64,000 nucleotides of DNA from UBA9926 sp023261215 (GCA_038136035.1 JAYPYV010000004.1:1-64000), one strand, 5' to 3'. Shown: positions 44,130 through 53,681, numbered from the stretch's first letter. Notes: generated from the letters alone by a model not told the origin. Program-made: numbers and translations.

Positions 44130-46013
44130 GTGAGAGCAATGAGAGTAATGAGCGCTTTGACCATCATGGTCCTGATGACCGTTGGTGCCTCGCCGTCGTT
44201 TGGGATGGAACTCGATCTTCCGCGGGTCATGCTCAAGGGAATTGAATATTCTCTGACGCTGTCTGAGCCCAGTGCGGTGGACCCTAAGGCGACCAATGAC
44301 TTAGTGCTTGAAGTGGATGGTGTGTCCATCCCTCTGACATGGCTTGAGGATGCGCCAGGGTTTCACGGAGTGGTTATCGAAAATGATCAGGCGCAGTTGA
44401 AGCTCATCAAGGAGGGTCGCGTTCAGTTTGAGACCTCGCTGACCGCGATTCCTGCTTGGGTGTCCATTCTGCCACCGCTGGTGGCAATTTTTATCGCGCT
44501 CTTAATCAGGAGTGTTCTCCCGGCGCTGGTCTTGGGTATTTGGCTTGGCGCTTGGGCTTTGAATGGATTGAGCTTAAGCGGGGTGTTTATCGGCTTTCTC
44601 GACGGCTTTGAAATTTACCTCACCAACGCAGTCGCCGATCGTGACCATGTCAGCATCATGCTGTTCACGTTCATGATTGCGGGTATGGTCGGCATTATTT
44701 CGCGAAATGGGGGTATGCGAGGCATTGTTGAATTAATCATTCGTGGTGCGAACACCGCAAAACGCGGTCAGCTCTCCGTCTGGAGTCTGGGCCTCCTTAT
44801 TTTCTTCGACGACTACTCGAATACTTTGGTGGTGGGGAATACCAGTCGGTCTGTCACCGATCGATTGCGGATCTCGAGGGAAAAACTCGCCTACATTGTC
44901 GATTCAACCGCTGCGCCGGTGGCGACGGTGGCGCTCATTACCACCTGGATCGGCTATCAAGTGGGATTGATTGGCGATGCCATGACCAGAATTCCAGAAC
45001 TTGATCTGAGCCCCTATAGCGTCTTTTTAAACTCGATTCTGTACAGCTTTTATCCTTTCTTGGCCATTTTCTTTGTGCTGCTGGTGATCATGACAGGTCG
45101 AGATTTTGGTCCCATGCTACGTGCGGAGAGGCGGGCCCGAAACACCGGCCAGGTGGCACCCCCATCGACTTCCCGGGTCGGCGCAGATGATGAAGCGGCG
45201 CTTGCGATGAAGGAAGGCGTGCCTCCTCGTGCCATGAATGCCGTCGTGCCCGTCCTCGCCATGACCCTTGCGATCATGGTAGGTCTTTACGCGACCGGTG
45301 ATGGCACGACGGTGAGCGAGATTGTCGGTTCCGCAAATTCGTATCAAGCGCTGATGTGGGCGTCACTGGTGTCTGCCCTGGTCGCCGTTATCATGACGTT
45401 GGGGCAAAGGCTGCTGTCGTTAGATGAAGTGGTTGACGCCTGGGTCAGTGGCGCCCGATTCACCTTTCTGGCCATGATTATTCTCGTGTTGTCTTGGGCC
45501 ATGGCAGAAATTAGCGCTGAATTACACACAGCAGATTTCTTGATCGCGAGTCTCGGAGATCGCTTACCGATGGGTATTCTGCCCACCGTCATCTTCGTCT
45601 TGTCAGCGTTCACGGCCTTTTCTACAGGCAGTAGCTGGGGTTCCATGGGTATCCTTTTGCCTTTGGTTGTTCCGCTGTCGTGGGCCGTTTTGGGTGCTCA
45701 GGCCAGCGCGGATCCAGAGCATTATTTCATTCTCTACTCCGCCGTTTCTTGCGTACTCGCAGGTGCTGTCTGGGGTGATCATTGTTCGCCCATTTCTGAC
45801 ACCACCGTGATGTCATCGCTCTCGGCAGGGTGCGATCACATCGAGCATGTACGCACCCAAATGCCTTATGCCTTGCTGGCCGGCGTGGTCAGCATTGTGC
45901 TGGGTACATTGCCTACGAGTTTCGGAATGCCGTGGTGGCTGGGGCTCGCCCTCGGCGCGCTCGCATTGACCATTGCATTACGGTTTCTGGGTGAGCGCGT
46001 CGAATCGCATTGA
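44130..46013 (+). CDS. NhaC-family Na+/H+ antiporter with N-terminal periplasmic domain
   Basis: About 627 residues. After a signal-like segment ending near SPSFG comes a roughly 85-residue soluble, beta-rich domain, which would face the periplasm. About 12 membrane helices of the NhaC superfamily then begin at WVSILPPLVAIFIALL. FFDDYSNTLVVGNTSRSVTDR and GDHCSPISDTTVMSS are strong family motifs. The protein would exchange Na+ for H+ across the inner membrane. The start is GTG 44130, with GAGGAG seven bases upstream; ATGs at 44115 and 44139 are alternatives. It precedes proteorhodopsin on the same strand but is separated by 389 bases. Confidence 0.88.
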   Translation: MRAMRVMSALTIMVLMTVGASPSFGMELDLPRVMLKGIEYSLTLSEPSAVDPKATNDLVLEVDGVSIPLTWLEDAPGFHGVVIENDQAQLKLIKEGRVQFETSLTAIPAWVSILPPLVAIFIALLIRSVLPALVLGIWLGAWALNGLSLSGVFIGFLDGFEIYLTNAVADRDHVSIMLFTFMIAGMVGIISRNGGMRGIVELIIRGANTAKRGQLSVWSLGLLIFFDDYSNTLVVGNTSRSVTDRLRISREKLAYIVDSTAAPVATVALITTWIGYQVGLIGDAMTRIPELDLSPYSVFLNSILYSFYPFLAIFFVLLVIMTGRDFGPMLRAERRARNTGQVAPPSTSRVGADDEAALAMKEGVPPRAMNAVVPVLAMTLAIMVGLYATGDGTTVSEIVGSANSYQALMWASLVSALVAVIMTLGQRLLSLDEVVDAWVSGARFTFLAMIILVLSWAMAEISAELHTADFLIASLGDRLPMGILPTVIFVLSAFTAFSTGSSWGSMGILLPLVVPLSWAVLGAQASADPEHYFILYSAVSCVLAGAVWGDHCSPISDTTVMSSLSAGCDHIEHVRTQMPYALLAGVVSIVLGTLPTSFGMPWWLGLALGALALTIALRFLGERVESH

Positions 46014-46402
46014 GTTAATCCGCGGTACTGAATTGACCGGCTGTTGGTAGGTGAGCGGTTGGTAAGTCGGCGGTATGGGGTTTGATTGGCAATTAAAGGT
46101 GCGAGGGTCCTCTTCTATGACGCAAATCAGGTGGCCACATCTCGTGTAGACCACAGGGCAGGAAACTTCGTAGACTAAGGGTCAGGAAGTTGTTTTGGGG
46201 TGTGGGCTGTAGGGTTCGCGACCAGGCAGTCGGCACTGAAAGGATAGGGAGGATCTTTAAACCAAATTCCTGACACTAGGAACTCGCAGAGCGCTGTTGT
46301 TTCGTGAACACGGTGGTTCTAGAAAGCTCTCAGTACGTTTCTCTTAGACCTAAACATTAGGTTTGTTACAAAAACAAACGTTTGGAAACAAGAGGATGCA
46401 TC
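46014..46402. other. Proteorhodopsin promoter and leader region
   Basis: 389 bases without a gene. It contains an 8-bp inverted repeat GTCAGGAA/TTCCTGAC with arms about 75 bases apart (near 46180 and 46265). Two overlapping palindromes just before the start are listed separately. No clear -35/-10 pair is asserted. Confidence 0.45.
46361..46384 (+). promoter_or_regulatory. Overlapping inverted repeats in the proteorhodopsin leader
   Basis: GTTTGTT/AACAAAC (46361-46379, 5-nt loop) overlaps the perfect palindrome CAAACGTTTG (46375-46384). They end some five bases before the ribosome site AAGAGG of the gene at 46403. They could be an operator or an RNA hairpin. Confidence 0.4.
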
Positions 46403-47107
46403 ATGGATAAAATGTTTTTAGCTTCAGGCGATCTTGTCGGCGTCACCTTTTGGTTGGTGTCGATCGCAATGGTCGCGTCGACCGTGTTCTTCTTATACGA
46501 AGGACTCCGCGTCAAACCGCAGTGGCGGCTCTCGCTACTGGTTGCTGGCCTCGTGACACTGGTGGCTGGCGTTCACTATGACTACATGCGTGATTTTTGG
46601 GTCGTTAATCAAGCGACGCCCATTGTCTATCGTTATATCGACTGGCTGATCACCGTGCCGCTCCTGATGATTGAATTCTTTATCATCTTACGCGCGGTAG
46701 GCGGTGCTGTTGGTGCGGCGTCATTCAACAAGTTGCTATTCGGTACGTTAGTCATGCTGGTCTTCGGCTATTTGGGCGAAGCAGGTGTGATGAGCGCGAC
46801 GCTCGGTTTCTGGATCGGGATGGTTGGATGGGCGATCATCATTCATGAGATCTACATGGGTGCGGCAGCGCAAGCGTCAGGCGCAGCCGGCGGTGCGGTA
46901 CAGTCTGCCTTCAATGCGATGCGTTGGATTGTGTTGGTAGGCTGGGCGATCTACCCCATCGGTTATGTCATGGGGTACTTCATGGGCGGCGTCGATGACG
47001 GTGCGCTGAACATGGTTTATAACTTGGCTGACTTTGTGAACAAGATCCTCTTCGGATTGATCATCTGGAACTTGGCAGTTAAAGATTCCGGCGACACGGG
47101 TCACTAA
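46403..47107 (+). CDS. Green-absorbing proteorhodopsin
   Basis: A 234-residue, seven-helix retinal protein that pumps protons outward in light. In helix C, RYIDWLITVPLLMIEF gives Asp80 (proton acceptor), Thr84 and Glu91 (donor): the DTE motif of proton pumps. Leu88 is at the spectral-tuning site (105 in the reference), predicting green absorption. His58 pairs with the acceptor as in proteorhodopsins. Lys214 in FVNKILFG is the Schiff-base lysine. ATG 46403 is chosen over 46382 because AAGAGG precedes it. A terminator follows directly, so the gene is monocistronic. No carotenoid cleavage (blh) or crt genes are in the window. Confidence 0.97.
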   Translation: MDKMFLASGDLVGVTFWLVSIAMVASTVFFLYEGLRVKPQWRLSLLVAGLVTLVAGVHYDYMRDFWVVNQATPIVYRYIDWLITVPLLMIEFFIILRAVGGAVGAASFNKLLFGTLVMLVFGYLGEAGVMSATLGFWIGMVGWAIIIHEIYMGAAAQASGAAGGAVQSAFNAMRWIVLVGWAIYPIGYVMGYFMGGVDDGALNMVYNLADFVNKILFGLIIWNLAVKDSGDTGH

Positions 47108-47131
47108 AAAGCCTTGAACCTTTAGGTTCTG

Positions 47132-47162
47132 AAAAGCCCCGCCTAGTGCGGGGCTTTTTTTT
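47132..47162 (+). terminator. Rho-independent terminator after proteorhodopsin
   Basis: AAAAGCCCCGC and GCGGGGCTTTT form a strong stem around the loop CTAGT, followed by a T run to 47162. A smaller hairpin GAACC/GGTTC lies just before it. Confidence 0.93.
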
Positions 47163-47405
47163 GAATGGATGATTAAACGGCCGTGAGCGGGCTGGGTAGG
47201 TAGGGTGGAGTTCGCTTCAGGCCTTCCAGTTTCGAAGGCTCACATGGTGAACAACGGTTTGGCCGTGGCTTCACACTTTGGTCGGACTAACTCATTTTGA
47301 ATTTTTAGTTCTATTGGCTGGCCAACCGTCCGTTGATTGAATCCTGACACCATCAACTTTTGGCCAAACCGAGAATGATGGCTGCCCGAACCGATGCATG
47401 GAACG

Positions 47406-48188
47406 TCAGTCTTCCTGGAAATTAGGGGGTCGTTTTTCGATGAATGCTTTGAACGCTTCGGCCGCGTGGGGGTGCTTTGCGATCCAGTGATGACGTTCGG
47501 TCTCGAGGTCAATGAAAGCATTAAAACTCATAGATTCCGCGGCAAGGTAGTGTGCCTTCATCATGGTTAAAGCGGTGGGTGATCGCGCGAGAAAGATATC
47601 AATGAGGGCTCGAGTGTCCTCTGTGAAACTGTCGTCATCAAAAATTCGAGACACCAGCCCGCTCGAGAGGGCTTCTTGCGCATCGAACTTTTCGCTGAAA
47701 AAAGACCAAGTTCTGGCTCGAGCCGCCCCAACCAATCGAGGAAGGCTCCAGGGTAAGCCCATGTCGCCTGCCACAGCAACATTGAGAAATGCGGTGTTAA
47801 ACATTGCGGATCGCGCGGCGATTCTTAAGTCGCAACCGCACGCCCACCCCATCCCTGCCCCCGCGCAGGCACCGTTGATAGCAGCAATAGTGAGTTGCGG
47901 CATTTCATGCAGGAGGCGTGGCACCTGAAAGTGCGCGGATGTGCAGGACTCCAAGGGGTCTGCCATCGGCTTGCCAATTTGGTTGAGGTCGGCACCCGGG
48001 CAAAAGGATCGCCCAGCCCCGGTAAGAAGCAATAGACGAATATCGTCTCGACTCGCGATGAGCGAGAGCGCCTCGTGCGTCTCTCTCACCATCCGGTTGG
48101 TCATGCCGTTTCGCTGATCTGGCCTTGCGAGCGTTAAGGTTGCCCAACCGGGTTGGATATCCAGCGTGATGGTGGTGTGGTTGTCCAT
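47406..48188 (-). CDS. Enoyl-CoA hydratase/isomerase family protein
   Basis: A 260-residue crotonase-fold enzyme acting on CoA thioesters. Seen are LLLTGAGRSFCPGADLNQIG (first oxyanion region) and AAINGACAGAGMGWACGCDLRIAA (second). VAGDMGLPWSLPRLVGAARA follows; its Asp/Glu pattern is that of several hydratase-like subfamilies. ATG 48188 with GAGGA upstream is preferred to 48230. It is not in an obvious operon. It could serve beta-oxidation with the acyl-CoA dehydrogenase in region 2; the precise reaction is open. Confidence 0.9.
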   Translation of the reverse strand: MDNHTTITLDIQPGWATLTLARPDQRNGMTNRMVRETHEALSLIASRDDIRLLLLTGAGRSFCPGADLNQIGKPMADPLESCTSAHFQVPRLLHEMPQLTIAAINGACAGAGMGWACGCDLRIAARSAMFNTAFLNVAVAGDMGLPWSLPRLVGAARARTWSFFSEKFDAQEALSSGLVSRIFDDDSFTEDTRALIDIFLARSPTALTMMKAHYLAAESMSFNAFIDLETERHHWIAKHPHAAEAFKAFIEKRPPNFQED

Positions 48189-48384
48189 AGAGGGTCCTCG
48201 CTCAAGATGCTCGATCAGAGGGTGGGGCATAAACCGGAGGGTAGGGTGCTCGGTTCATGGCGCCGACCCACCCAAGTGTTCAGTTAGGTTCTTGCCCAGA
48301 TGTTGGCGATCTGGGCAGATTGACGGTTGATTAACCCCCCGTGTACTTTCGAGTGTAGTCAAAGGGCTGAAAGGGGAAAAGATC

Positions 48385-49776
48385 ATGATGACGGGCAAAG
48401 ACTATAAAGCGTCACTCGATGACGGACGCGAGACTTACTTCGAGGGCGAACAAATCGCGAATGTCGCTGAACACCCGCTGCTCGGCCAGACCGTCGAATC
48501 TGCAGCCAAGGGTTATGATCGATTCTATGACCCCACCCCTGGCGCCGTAGGCGCTTTCATGAAGGTGCCCGATTCAGCAGCGGCACTTCGTGAACAAGTA
48601 GAACTGCATGAGACGGTGGACTTGCTGACCCATGTGACCTACGCATCGATCATGACGCTACTCACAGCGGCTGACCGAATCGAGGCGGATTTGCCCGAGA
48701 ATGCAGCTCGAATTCGCGCCTACGTTGACCAAGTACAGAAAGCAGATTTGCGAATTACCCAATGCATTACCGATTCAAAAGGGGATCGCAGCAAGCGGCC
48801 CTCCCAGCAAGATGATCCAGATCATTACGTGCGGGTGGTTGAGCGGCGAGATGGGGGGGTTGTCATCAGGGGCGCGAAGCTTCATATCTCTGCCGCGTCT
48901 ATGGGTCATGAATTGATGACCATTCCGACCAAGTCGATGAAGCCAGGTGATGAGGACTACGCCATTGCCTGCATGGTTCCTGTGAATGCGCCGGGTGTGA
49001 AGATTATCAACACGACCTATGCCCCCAGGCATGAGGATACGCGAGACTTTCCAATTTCAGGGCAACACCACACCCCAGAGGGGTTTGTGATCTTTGATGA
49101 TGTGTTTGTGCCTAGCGAGCGTGTGTTCCTTGATGGCCAAGTTGAATTGGCCGGCTTGTTTGCGCATTCGCTTGGGCTTTGGGAACGATTAGGCGGGCTC
49201 TCAGGCATGGTCAATAGTTTTGACGCACTGGTGGGTTTTGCTCAGTTGATTTCAGAGGCCAATGGGCTCGAGCGTGTGGCCCATATCCGAGAAAAAATTT
49301 CTGAAATGCTGATTCATGCCACCCTTGTTCGGTCTTCGCTTGAGGCCGCGATTGAGAATTGCCAGATCACATCAGACGGTGCGGCCTTCCCCGATGAGCT
49401 CTATACCAATGCAGGCAAATATCATGGTGCGGCTAATTGGTCTCTGATGGTGCGCCACCTTCATGACATCGGCGGCGGTGCGATACTAACAGCGCCTGGA
49501 ATCGCTGATCTTGAAAACGAGCACGTGGGTCATCTAGCAAGGAAGTATATGAGTACCAGCCAAGCGGTCGATGGGCAATATCGAACCCGACTGTTTCATG
49601 CGATCAGGGACTTCACGGCGGACGCCTACGGCGGCTGGAATGCGGTGACGCAGATTCAGGCAGGAGGCGGTCTCTACGCCCAGCGCATCGTGTCACGATT
49701 GCATTACGACTTTGAACGCGCCAAGCGCGCAGCGCTCGAACTGGCGCGGATGCCGGAGTACATTGGCAAAGTGTAG
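48385..49776 (+). CDS. HpaB-family (4-hydroxyphenylacetate 3-monooxygenase-like) flavin enzyme
   Basis: A 463-residue member of the HpaB/AbfD superfamily. It starts MTGKDYKASLDDGRETYFEGE, as FADH2-dependent hydroxylases do. It has SAASMGHEL, FVIFDDVFVPSERVF and HVGHLARKYMS. The related 4-hydroxybutyryl-CoA dehydratase needs an iron-sulfur cluster held by Cys and His residues; the corresponding cysteines are absent here. A hydroxylase using FADH2 and O2 is therefore more likely. No small HpaC-type flavin reductase is adjacent. The substrate, perhaps a phenolic, is unknown. A GGGGAAAAG ribosome site lies upstream. Confidence 0.82.
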   Translation: MMTGKDYKASLDDGRETYFEGEQIANVAEHPLLGQTVESAAKGYDRFYDPTPGAVGAFMKVPDSAAALREQVELHETVDLLTHVTYASIMTLLTAADRIEADLPENAARIRAYVDQVQKADLRITQCITDSKGDRSKRPSQQDDPDHYVRVVERRDGGVVIRGAKLHISAASMGHELMTIPTKSMKPGDEDYAIACMVPVNAPGVKIINTTYAPRHEDTRDFPISGQHHTPEGFVIFDDVFVPSERVFLDGQVELAGLFAHSLGLWERLGGLSGMVNSFDALVGFAQLISEANGLERVAHIREKISEMLIHATLVRSSLEAAIENCQITSDGAAFPDELYTNAGKYHGAANWSLMVRHLHDIGGGAILTAPGIADLENEHVGHLARKYMSTSQAVDGQYRTRLFHAIRDFTADAYGGWNAVTQIQAGGGLYAQRIVSRLHYDFERAKRAALELARMPEYIGKV

Positions 49777-49817
49777 GGGCTTAGCCGAATGAACGGCGCC
49801 AAGGGAGAGTAAAGACC

Positions 49818-50849
49818 GTGTATCCGCTTAGATTTGGTGTGAGTTACGACTTTAGAAACCCGGTTGATTCGGGTATCGCGAACCCGGATTTTTACGCAGC
49901 CATCATTGAGCAAGTGAAATGGTTGGATCAAATTGGCGCCGAGCTGGTTTGGTTTACCGAACATCACTTTATAGACGATGGCTATTTGCCGAGCTGGGCG
50001 CCCGTGGCGGGTGCGATGGCAAGCGTGACCGAAAACGTCCGGTTTAATACAGATATTTGTTTGCTTCCGTTCAATCATCCGGTTCGGCTCGCGGAGGATT
50101 TGGCAGTGCTGGATAACCTGTCCAATGGCCGTGTGGAAATCGGGCTTGGGCTTGGTTATGCCCCTCATGAGTTCAGAGGGTTTGGCATCCCGAAATCGCA
50201 CCGAGTCTCGCTGATGGAGGAGGGGCTCACAATCTTGAAGCGCTGCTTCACTGGTGAAAAATTCAGTTTCAAAGGTAAGCGATTCACTTTGAACGATGTG
50301 TTGATCACACCGTCTTACGTGCAGAAAGGGGGGCCACCGCTGTGGATCGCGACCATGTCTGAGGCGGGAGCAGACCGAGTCGCTCGCTTCGACGCCCACA
50401 TCTTGCCTCAAGGACTCAGACATCGAGCCTTTGAGCCTTGGGTCCAGGCGCTTGAGGCGTCTGGCCGGCATCCCAAGCATTACCGAACAGGTATCATTCG
50501 AAGCGTATTAGTGACTGACGATTTGGAGCGCGATTGGTCTGAAGTCCGTGTGGCCGAGCGGTATCGGATGGCCCTCTATCGACGCTTTTTTGAGGAAAGT
50601 AACGAGGGGTTTGGCGAGAAAGGGGAACCCATCCCGCAGACCTGGATTGTGGGTGATGTGACGTCATGCGTGGATCAAATTGTGTCGTTTGTTGAGGCGT
50701 TCGGTATTACCGACATGGTCACCATGGCTGCACCGCCGGGTATGCCGGTCCATGCATTGAACGAAAGTTTGCAGCGGTTCTTTCAGGATGTGGTTCCGCA
50801 AGTCCGTAACCGATTGAGCGAATCGAATCTCCAGGAGACCCGCGGATGA
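49818..50849 (+). CDS. LLM-class flavin-dependent oxidoreductase
   Basis: A 343-residue luciferase-like enzyme. LVWFTEHHFIDDGY, EIGLGLGYAPHEFRGFG and PPLWIATMSEAGADRVAR are typical of the bacterial-luciferase/alkanal-monooxygenase branch, usually FMNH2-dependent. The GTG start at 49818 has GGGAGAG upstream. It follows the HpaB-like gene by 41 bases and overlaps the PilU-type gene by ATGA. A functional link with either is not obvious. Confidence 0.9.
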   Translation: MYPLRFGVSYDFRNPVDSGIANPDFYAAIIEQVKWLDQIGAELVWFTEHHFIDDGYLPSWAPVAGAMASVTENVRFNTDICLLPFNHPVRLAEDLAVLDNLSNGRVEIGLGLGYAPHEFRGFGIPKSHRVSLMEEGLTILKRCFTGEKFSFKGKRFTLNDVLITPSYVQKGGPPLWIATMSEAGADRVARFDAHILPQGLRHRAFEPWVQALEASGRHPKHYRTGIIRSVLVTDDLERDWSEVRVAERYRMALYRRFFEESNEGFGEKGEPIPQTWIVGDVTSCVDQIVSFVEAFGITDMVTMAAPPGMPVHALNESLQRFFQDVVPQVRNRLSESNLQETRG

Positions 50850-51958
50850 AGATCGAACCTTTACTGGAGTTGATGATCGATCAAGACGCTTCGGACCTCT
50901 TCATTGCGGTTGGAAAAGAACCGTCTATCAAAGTACATGGTCAGGTTCACGCAGTGGGTAAGCAGCGACTCACCCCAGAAATGACGGAAAAGCTTGCGCT
51001 TGGGTCGATGGACGAGTGGCAAGAGAATCAATTCCTAGCGGAGAAGGAGCTGAATTACGCGTTGGTCTCCACTGCAGGAGAGCGATTTCGCGTGAATGCT
51101 TATTTCCAAATGGGACATATCGGCCTCGTGGTTCGAAGAATCAGAAGTGATATTCCGAGTCCGGAATCGCTCCATTTGCCCTCCGTGTTGACTGACCTCG
51201 TGATGTCAAAGCGGGGCATTCTGATATACACCGGGGGTACAGGGACCGGGAAGTCAACGTCGCTCGCGTCATTAATTGGTCATCGGAATCGACATGCGTC
51301 GGGTCATATTGTGACCGTTGAGGACCCGATAGAATTCGTTCACCAACACGATCAGAGCATTATCACGCAGCGAGAAGTGGGTGTTGATACCCACAGCTTT
51401 CAAGCTGCATTAAAAAACGTCCTGCGGCAATCACCCGATGTCATTCTGATCGGTGAGATTCGCGATCAAGAAACCATGGAAAGTGCCATTGCCATGGCTG
51501 AGACAGGGCATTTGGTGCTCGCCACGCTCCACGCCAACAACGCGAATCAAGTCCTAGAACGCGTGGTGCATTTCTTCCCGCCTCAAAAGCGCGAGCAAGT
51601 GCTGCTGGATCTCTCACTTAACTTAAGAGGCATTGTGGCTCAGCAGTTGATTCCGATGTGTGCAGGCGGCCGTCGAGCAGCGATGGAGATTTTAGTGAAT
51701 ACCCCTTACATCGCGGATCTTATTGCCAAGGGTGAAGTCCGAGCGCTCAAGGAGGCCATGTCAAAGTCGAGAGAGATGGGCATGCAAACCTTCGACCAAG
51801 CACTGTTTGACCTCTTCAATGAAAGCATTATTTCTTACGACAATGCGCTCGCCTTTGCAGAGTCGAAGAATGATTTGCGCTTGATGATTAAGCTGCAAGA
51901 TGACTCAAAGGTCGAGCGGCGAACATCTGTCGACTTTGATATGGAGCCTGATTTCTAG
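50846..51958 (+). CDS. pilU: PilT/PilU-family type IV pilus retraction ATPase
   Basis: A 370-residue cytoplasmic hexameric ATPase that drives pilus retraction. The N-terminal PAS-like domain starts LLELMIDQDASDLFI. Walker A is GGTGTGKST (130-138), the Asp box GHIVTVEDPIEFVH follows, then the Walker B-type VILIGEIRD and the His box ETGHLVLATLHAN. The C-terminal DDSKVERR tail and the ELNYAL region fit PilU better than PilT, but no pilT lies beside it. The start overlaps the LLM gene stop as ATGA, an unusual partner. Confidence 0.9.
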   Translation: MKIEPLLELMIDQDASDLFIAVGKEPSIKVHGQVHAVGKQRLTPEMTEKLALGSMDEWQENQFLAEKELNYALVSTAGERFRVNAYFQMGHIGLVVRRIRSDIPSPESLHLPSVLTDLVMSKRGILIYTGGTGTGKSTSLASLIGHRNRHASGHIVTVEDPIEFVHQHDQSIITQREVGVDTHSFQAALKNVLRQSPDVILIGEIRDQETMESAIAMAETGHLVLATLHANNANQVLERVVHFFPPQKREQVLLDLSLNLRGIVAQQLIPMCAGGRRAAMEILVNTPYIADLIAKGEVRALKEAMSKSREMGMQTFDQALFDLFNESIISYDNALAFAESKNDLRLMIKLQDDSKVERRTSVDFDMEPDF

Positions 51959-52002
51959 GCGTCGCAGAACGTCAAAGTATGAGGATTCTTCAGCATCTGA
52001 AC

Positions 52003-53361
52003 TCATAGAACGCCGGATGATGCTTCATCCTGCGGGCCGCGCCTAAGTGTTGGCAACCAGGGTCCTTGGCCAACGGCAACCAGTGCCGCGACGCAAAAGC
52101 AGCAGAGGCCGGCGACCATCATCCAGGTTGACCAACCCCAAATAGCCACGACCTGCGGTAAGCCAAGATTCAGAAACAAGCCGGAGATCGGTGACAGTGT
52201 GGCGGTGATGCCAAACGCTCGCCCCACACCATGAGGACTGATGCTCTCGGCAGTTTCTGAGTAGATCGCGCACCAGGCGGGATAGATAAACCCTGCAAAA
52301 AATCCGGTCAGAGACCAAACAAGGATCAACGTCGATTGACTCGCATCCGCAGGCAAATTAGCGCCAATGATGAAGCAGCTTCCTGTTGAGAGTCCCCCAA
52401 AGGCCGTGATGGTCTTTCGAACCTTAAGCCGATCAGAAAGCCAACCAGAGAGAAAGACGCTCATGGTGAAGACGATCCAAAAGTACGAAGTCACACCGGC
52501 TGCTGTGGCTGGATTCAACCCATGGTGCTGCGCGAGAAAGGTTGGAACGTAGCCAGAGACCGTGACATAAGTGAGCGCCCAAAACACGATCACCAGCGAT
52601 AAGAGCCATAATCTCGGACTTTTGTAGACTTCTCGCCCCAACTCGTAGGCGTTGGCTTCATCATGAGTGGCTTGGGTTGAGGCCTCTCCTTGCTGAGTGG
52701 CCTGCAAGATTTGGCCTCGAATGCGCAGGCTAAGATCCCGATAAAAAATGAAGATAATGAGCGACGTCACGAGCGCGAGCGCCGCGGCAATCCAGTACTG
52801 AGATCGCCAGCCTGGCCAGATGGGGAGCGTCTGCGCGGCCACGGCGGTCGACATCAGTGCGCCGATGGTGAACGCAAGGGAAACCCAGGCATAAACCATC
52901 GCACGACCCATCCGTGGCGTGAGGTCACGCGATGCGGCATGAACCGCAGGGTTCATGCCAGCCATCATAAAACTACCAATTGCAACAAGGCTAGCAAGGG
53001 TCCAAAAATTTGTGGACAGCGCACCGCAGACCGACACGATGGCATAGGCAAACACGGGGTAGATCATTAGGGGCCTTCGACCCCAGCGGTCAGCAAGTCG
53101 GCTGAGGATGACGGCGCCTGCGCTGTAAACAATGCCAGCGATGGCTGCGACCTGACCCCATTCAACCAGGGTCTTATCGAAATCTGCGAGGATATAAACC
53201 AGCACAGGCCCATTTTTCAGCGCTTCGTATTGTTCGACGGCCCAACCTAGGACAATAAGTCCGAGCAACCACCATCGAAGTCGACCCTTCGGCATGAAAT
53301 CGATTTCTTTGTGGCGAAGATAGCCAAAAAAATGGTTGGCAGTTTCTCGCGGGTTGGACAT
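52003..53361 (-). CDS. MFS transporter (12 membrane segments)
   Basis: A 452-residue inner-membrane major facilitator protein. ADRWGRRP after the second helix and SDRLKVRKT in the matching second-half loop are the classic MFS motif A. A long middle loop (about 215-250, with QATQQGEASTQATHDEA) separates the halves. The pattern recalls aromatic-acid or sialate/metabolite:H+ symporters, but the substrate cannot be named. GAGGA precedes the start. It is convergent with the PilU-type gene. Confidence 0.88.
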   Translation of the reverse strand: MSNPRETANHFFGYLRHKEIDFMPKGRLRWWLLGLIVLGWAVEQYEALKNGPVLVYILADFDKTLVEWGQVAAIAGIVYSAGAVILSRLADRWGRRPLMIYPVFAYAIVSVCGALSTNFWTLASLVAIGSFMMAGMNPAVHAASRDLTPRMGRAMVYAWVSLAFTIGALMSTAVAAQTLPIWPGWRSQYWIAAALALVTSLIIFIFYRDLSLRIRGQILQATQQGEASTQATHDEANAYELGREVYKSPRLWLLSLVIVFWALTYVTVSGYVPTFLAQHHGLNPATAAGVTSYFWIVFTMSVFLSGWLSDRLKVRKTITAFGGLSTGSCFIIGANLPADASQSTLILVWSLTGFFAGFIYPAWCAIYSETAESISPHGVGRAFGITATLSPISGLFLNLGLPQVVAIWGWSTWMMVAGLCCFCVAALVAVGQGPWLPTLRRGPQDEASSGVL

Positions 53362-53681
53362 TGGGCGATCCTCGTCCTAGATGAACCGACTAAAGCATGC
53401 GTCTTCGGGCAGCGCAATATCCTATCTTTGATGGGTGAGTCAGGGCGCAAGCGCCAGAATCTTGAGGCAACTGCGAGACCATCAGGCTGGGGACCGCGGT
53501 TGTTTGAAAGCGCTGACGCTGAGGGCGAAGGGTCCCCGAACCGCTCCACCAATTAGCATGAGAGCCGGGAACGGTTGCGCCAGTTGCGCTCGGGCTAGGC
53601 GGCTCATCCAAGAGGCAAGAGCATTAGGCGCCCAGATATTGGATTATCCGGCGCTGATTGAAGAAAACGCGATCGAAAGGG
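53362..53681. other. Intergenic region
   Basis: 320 bases. Short frames in both directions look like chance. No terminator or regulatory site was recognised. Confidence 0.35.

Noticed and set aside
48385..49776. 4-hydroxybutyryl-CoA dehydratase
   Set aside because: The cysteines expected to hold its iron-sulfur cluster are missing; the N-terminus matches HpaB-type monooxygenases.
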